DNA from: Deltaproteobacteria bacterium
GTDB lineage: Bacteria; Desulfobacterota; Syntrophia; Syntrophales; Smithellaceae
DNA: 18,560 bases
Direction of reading: 5' to 3'
Assembly (NCBI GenBank): GCA_019136325.1
Contig: JAGVUJ010000276.1
Location: 1 to 18,560, forward strand
Shown in pieces: positions 15,581-18,560 of this stretch. Positions within the stretch are counted from its first letter, which is position 1. The number at the start of each line of letters is the position of its first letter. The position numbers were made by a program, and so were the translations under genes. Below the pieces are notes generated by a model that saw nothing but the letters and a program-made list of their open reading frames with translations, did no database searches and was not told the origin of the DNA.

Positions 15581-16168
15581 ATGACCATTGACAAAATGAA
15601 GGAACGGCTGGGAGAAATCATTCTGGAAAGATCGTTTAAATACAGTGAGAATCCTCCCTTTACGCTTGCATCCGGCAGGAAAAGCAATTTTTATTTCAAT
15701 TGCAAACCGACGACGCTCGATCCTGAGGGCATGAATCTCATCGGTGCGATTATCTTCGACATGCTGAAAGATACCGGTATTACCGCGGCCGGCGGCCTTA
15801 CGCTGGGCGCCGACCCCATAGCCAATGCGCTCGCCATCATCTCTTATCAGAAGGGAAACCCGATTAAATCTTTCATTGTCAGAAAGGATGTTAAAGATCA
15901 CGGCACCAAAAGCGCCATCGAAGGCAATGTCCGGGCCGGCGAAAAAGTCGCCATTATCGACGATGTCATTACAACCGGCGGCTCCACCATTACCGCGATT
16001 GAGCACGCCCGCCGGGCGGGACTCCGCGTCGAAATGGTTATCACGCTTATCGACCGCGAAGAAGGAGGCAGAGAAAACATTCTCCGGCACAGTGACAACA
16101 TCAAATCCATTCTGACCAGAACCGACATCATGACCCTGCGCGATAAAAAAACAGCGGCAGGAAAATAA
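15581..16168 (+). CDS. pyrE: Orotate phosphoribosyltransferase
   Basis: This 195-residue enzyme makes orotidine 5'-phosphate from orotate and PRPP in de novo pyrimidine synthesis. The PRPP-binding motif VAIIDDVITTGGST lies at about residues 125-138, the flexible-loop RKDVKDHGTK at about 101-110, and the orotate-contact FTLASGRKSNFYF near residues 27-39. The length is typical of the PyrE type found outside enterobacteria. The ATG follows GGAGGAAT. It starts 24 nt after the TonB-like gene on the same strand. Confidence 0.95.
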   Translation: MTIDKMKERLGEIILERSFKYSENPPFTLASGRKSNFYFNCKPTTLDPEGMNLIGAIIFDMLKDTGITAAGGLTLGADPIANALAIISYQKGNPIKSFIVRKDVKDHGTKSAIEGNVRAGEKVAIIDDVITTGGSTITAIEHARRAGLRVEMVITLIDREEGGRENILRHSDNIKSILTRTDIMTLRDKKTAAGK

Positions 16169-16236
16169 CGGCAATACAGGGATCAGACGATCAAATGTTT
16201 TTCAAGAAATCCAAAGAATATCAGCAAGGTGAATGT

Positions 16237-16635
16237 ATGAAAAACAAGATATTGGTTCTTTTCACGGCATCGTTATTGATTTTAACGGGATGCAGCGCGG
16301 CCATCAATCTTCAGGGAAAGGTCGCCGGCATCAGCTCCGGCAAGTTTTTTTATCAGGACGGCAACCTCGTGAGCGATTACAAAGCCGATATTGATGCAGT
16401 CTGGCAGGCCTGCGAAAAGTCCGTGACCGACCTGAAAGCGAAAGATATCCGAAAGGAACGTAAAATTTCCACCGGCGTCATCACATCCGTCATTCAGGAT
16501 GAGCGAGTCATCATCAAAGTGGAATATGCGGGCAGAAATCTGACATCGGTTTCCGTATTCGTCGGAACGATCGGCAACAGCATGGCTTCCCGTCTGATTC
16601 ACGACAGAATCATCGGCAATTTGAAGACGAATTAA
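16237..16635 (+). CDS. Small DUF3568-like lipoprotein
   Basis: The 132-residue protein has a lipoprotein signal peptide ending in lipobox LTGC, so Cys19 would be acylated. The mature part has a short alternating beta/alpha pattern (SGKFFYQDGNLVSDYKADID, then VWQACEKSVTDLKAK, then strands to VSVFVGTIGN) resembling the DUF3568 family of uncharacterised proteobacterial lipoproteins. The ATG at 16237 with AAGGTGA is preferred over an upstream ATG at 16195 because it yields a proper signal peptide. Function is unknown. Confidence 0.75.
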   Translation: MKNKILVLFTASLLILTGCSAAINLQGKVAGISSGKFFYQDGNLVSDYKADIDAVWQACEKSVTDLKAKDIRKERKISTGVITSVIQDERVIIKVEYAGRNLTSVSVFVGTIGNSMASRLIHDRIIGNLKTN

Positions 16636-16644
16636 TTTGCACTC

Positions 16645-17811
16645 ATGAATGAAACACCCCCTGAGAAAAGCAAAAAAGCCATTTCTATTTTTGCGTGGGC
16701 GTCTTTCTTGAACGATCTGGGTTCGGATATGATTTATCCGATCTGGCCGCTCTTTGTCACGTCTTTTACGGGAGCAAACATGGCAATGCTGGGGTTGATT
16801 GACGGTCTCGGAGAAGCCTTTGTTTCCATCTCCAAAGCGGCATCAGGCTATATCTCTGACCGGATCAGAAAAAGAAAAATCTTTATCTGGTCCGGTTACA
16901 TTTTGGGATCGGTGTCCCGTCTTGGTTACGCGCTTGCCCCGGCATGGCAGTGGCTGATCCCCTTAAAAATATTGGACCGTTCCGGGAAAATCCGTTCCGC
17001 TCCCCGTGACGCCCTGGTCGCCGATATTTCCACCGATCAGAACCGCGGCAGCAATTTTGGCTTGATGAAAGCCATGGATAATTTTGGGGCGGTTTGCGGT
17101 ATCGTTGTTTGTCTGCTGCTTTTTGAAAAAATCGGATTTATGAATCTTTTTCTCATTGCCGCACTGCCCTCTCTTGTCAGCGCGTTTCTGATTTATAAAT
17201 ATATCAAGGAAGATAAGATTTCAGACAAAAATATTTTTGCCGTTTTTACCTGGAAAAATTTGGATGCTAATTTTAAACTCTTTGTTATTCTCAATTCCAT
17301 ATTTACGTTGGGAGCGTTCAGTTATTCCTTTTTGCTCATCTTTGCCGAGAAAAGCGGATTCAGGGCAACGTATCTGCCGGTTTTTTATCTGATCATCACG
17401 GTCACCGCAGCGATTTTTTCTTTACCCATGGGCAAGCTTTCCGACAGAATGGGAAGAAAAAAACTGATGTATCTTGCGTTCACATTATGGGCGGCCGTCT
17501 GCATCAGCTTCATACTTTCCACAAACGCCTGGGTTGTTTTTGCCGTCTTTATTCTTTATGGATTGCACAAAGCGGCGCTGGAGACCGTGCAGAAAACCTA
17601 TACGGCGGAACTTTGTCCGGAGTGTTTCAGGGCAACAGGCTTGGGCGTGTTTCAGATGGCAGTAGGCATCTGCGCTCTGCCCGCTTCAATGGTTGCCGGT
17701 ATTCTCTGGGATAAAATTGACATGCACACGCCCTTCTATTTATCCTTGGCTTTATCTCTGATTGCCTGCCTGATGCTTTTGTTTGTTAAAGAGAGTAATT
17801 GCAGGATGTGA
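16645..17811 (+). CDS. Major facilitator superfamily transporter, substrate unknown
   Basis: The 388-residue protein has about 12 predicted membrane segments. MFS motif A appears twice, after TM2 (GYISDRIRKRK, from residue 68) and in the second half (GKLSDRMGRKK, near 263), showing the two six-helix bundles. The conserved DRSGKIRSAPRDALVAD stretch (about 111-127) is shared with a widespread uncharacterised MFS group. The ATG lacks a clear ribosome binding site and lies 9 nt after the lipoprotein stop, so translation may be coupled. No transported compound can be assigned from context. Confidence 0.88.
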   Translation: MNETPPEKSKKAISIFAWASFLNDLGSDMIYPIWPLFVTSFTGANMAMLGLIDGLGEAFVSISKAASGYISDRIRKRKIFIWSGYILGSVSRLGYALAPAWQWLIPLKILDRSGKIRSAPRDALVADISTDQNRGSNFGLMKAMDNFGAVCGIVVCLLLFEKIGFMNLFLIAALPSLVSAFLIYKYIKEDKISDKNIFAVFTWKNLDANFKLFVILNSIFTLGAFSYSFLLIFAEKSGFRATYLPVFYLIITVTAAIFSLPMGKLSDRMGRKKLMYLAFTLWAAVCISFILSTNAWVVFAVFILYGLHKAALETVQKTYTAELCPECFRATGLGVFQMAVGICALPASMVAGILWDKIDMHTPFYLSLALSLIACLMLLFVKESNCRM

Positions 17812-17832
17812 TGAAACCATTGCTTCCTTCCG

Positions 17833-18560
17833 CTAGGTCCGTTTAACCAGCAGCAAGCCTTTCAAATAACGCCCTTCGGGGTGTCCGAGAGCGACAGGAT
17901 GATCCGGTCCGGCTTCGAGCCTCGACAAAACCTGCAAATCGGCCTTGGCGTCGTGAGCGGCAGCAAGAACAATTTTATAAAAAAGGTCTTCCTCAATTAA
18001 ATTGGAACAGGAAAATGTGGCCAGCATCCCGCCCTGGGTCAGATGTTTTATCGCCTGTAAATTAATGTCTTTATAGCCCCTTGCCGCTTTGGTTACATCT
18101 CTTTTTGTTTTGGCGAAAGCCGGCGGATCAAGAATAATCAGATTGAAGTTCTCCTGCGTATTGCGCAAATACGTAAAAACGTCCGCTTCGATGACCGGAT
18201 AATTTTCAGCGGCAAACCAGTTCAGATGCAGATTTTTTCTGGCAGCCGCACACGCCGTCTTTGATATGTCCAGCGATACAATTTTTTTCGCTCCTCCTTC
18301 CGCGCAATAGACGGAAAAAGCGCCGGTGTAGGCAAAACAATTCAGGACGAGAGCTTCGCGGCTCAACGCTCCTATTTTTTCCCGGTTGACACGCTGATCG
18401 AGAAAGAATCCTGTTTTCTGACCGGAAACAACATCGACTTCAAATTTTAAGCCGTTTTCCATGATCTCCGGAACACCGGTTCCGCCTTCGCCGAAAACCA
18501 CCCCGCTGGCATTTTCCAGTCCTTCAATTTTACGCGACCGGCTGTCGCTCCGCTCATAAA
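17833..18560 (-). CDS. RlmI-like class I SAM-dependent rRNA methyltransferase (5' end outside window)
   Basis: About 242 C-terminal codons are present and the frame stays open to the window edge (YERSDSRSRKIEGLENASG...). QKTGFFLDQR is typical of the RlmI/RlmK family; the SAM site is LNCFAYTGAFSVYCAEGG, and the catalytic region has LDPPAFAKTKRDVTKAARGY and TFSCSNL. E. coli RlmI makes 5-methylcytosine at 23S C1962, but related proteins modify other bases, so the exact target is not certain. The N-terminal PUA domain would lie beyond 18560. It is convergent with the MFS gene, with 21 nt between the stop codons and no clear terminator. Confidence 0.88.
   Translation of the reverse strand, partial: YERSDSRSRKIEGLENASGVVFGEGGTGVPEIMENGLKFEVDVVSGQKTGFFLDQRVNREKIGALSREALVLNCFAYTGAFSVYCAEGGAKKIVSLDISKTACAAARKNLHLNWFAAENYPVIEADVFTYLRNTQENFNLIILDPPAFAKTKRDVTKAARGYKDINLQAIKHLTQGGMLATFSCSNLIEEDLFYKIVLAAAHDAKADLQVLSRLEAGPDHPVALGHPEGRYLKGLLLVKRT

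Overview
The window looks like bacterial chromosome from a deltaproteobacterium-like lineage, perhaps a Syntrophus/Smithella-type anaerobe. This is inferred from the combination of a rpmG-tRNA-Trp-secE-nusG-rplK block, a leuA-leuC-leuD-leuB operon, a cobalamin methionine synthase whose reactivation domain is a separate gene, a DUF3568-type lipoprotein and a REC-PAS-HD-GYP regulator. No taxonomic search was possible. There is no transposase, phage gene, CRISPR array or rRNA gene.

Region 1 (1-2076, minus strand) is a translation and transcription operon. It reads tRNA-Thr(UGU), tRNA-Tyr(GUA), tRNA-Gly(UCC), tRNA-Thr(GGU), rpmG, tRNA-Trp(CCA), secE, nusG, rplK and the first bases of rplA. It is driven by a strong promoter with an A/T-rich UP-like tract and a GC-rich discriminator. 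The tuf gene often found between tRNA-Thr(GGU) and rpmG is absent: only 13 nt separate them.

Region 2 (2096-3614, minus strand) holds an exported beta-propeller-like protein built of ten 38-40 residue repeats plus a degenerate eleventh. A doubtful small ORF overlaps its 3' end.

Region 3 (3794-9572, plus strand) is the leucine operon. A consensus promoter is followed by a 35-39 codon leader peptide with 13 Leu codons, a mutually exclusive antiterminator and intrinsic terminator, an unexplained spacer of about 240 nt with a perfect 13-bp inverted repeat, then leuA, leuC, leuD and leuB. The leuC-leuD spacer carries four hairpins and a duplicated unit. A free-standing methionine synthase reactivation protein follows leuB.

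Region 4 (9639-17811, plus strand) begins with a large orphan regulator (REC, four PAS domains, HD-GYP) that has its own promoter. Then come metH without its reactivation domain, a TonB-like protein overlapping metH by ATGA, pyrE, a small lipoprotein and an MFS transporter, probably one transcript. A convergent RlmI-like rRNA methyltransferase (17833 to the window end) closes the region.

The most notable regulatory element is the leucine attenuator at 3794-4031. Its ribosome-stalling geometry can be read directly from the sequence.
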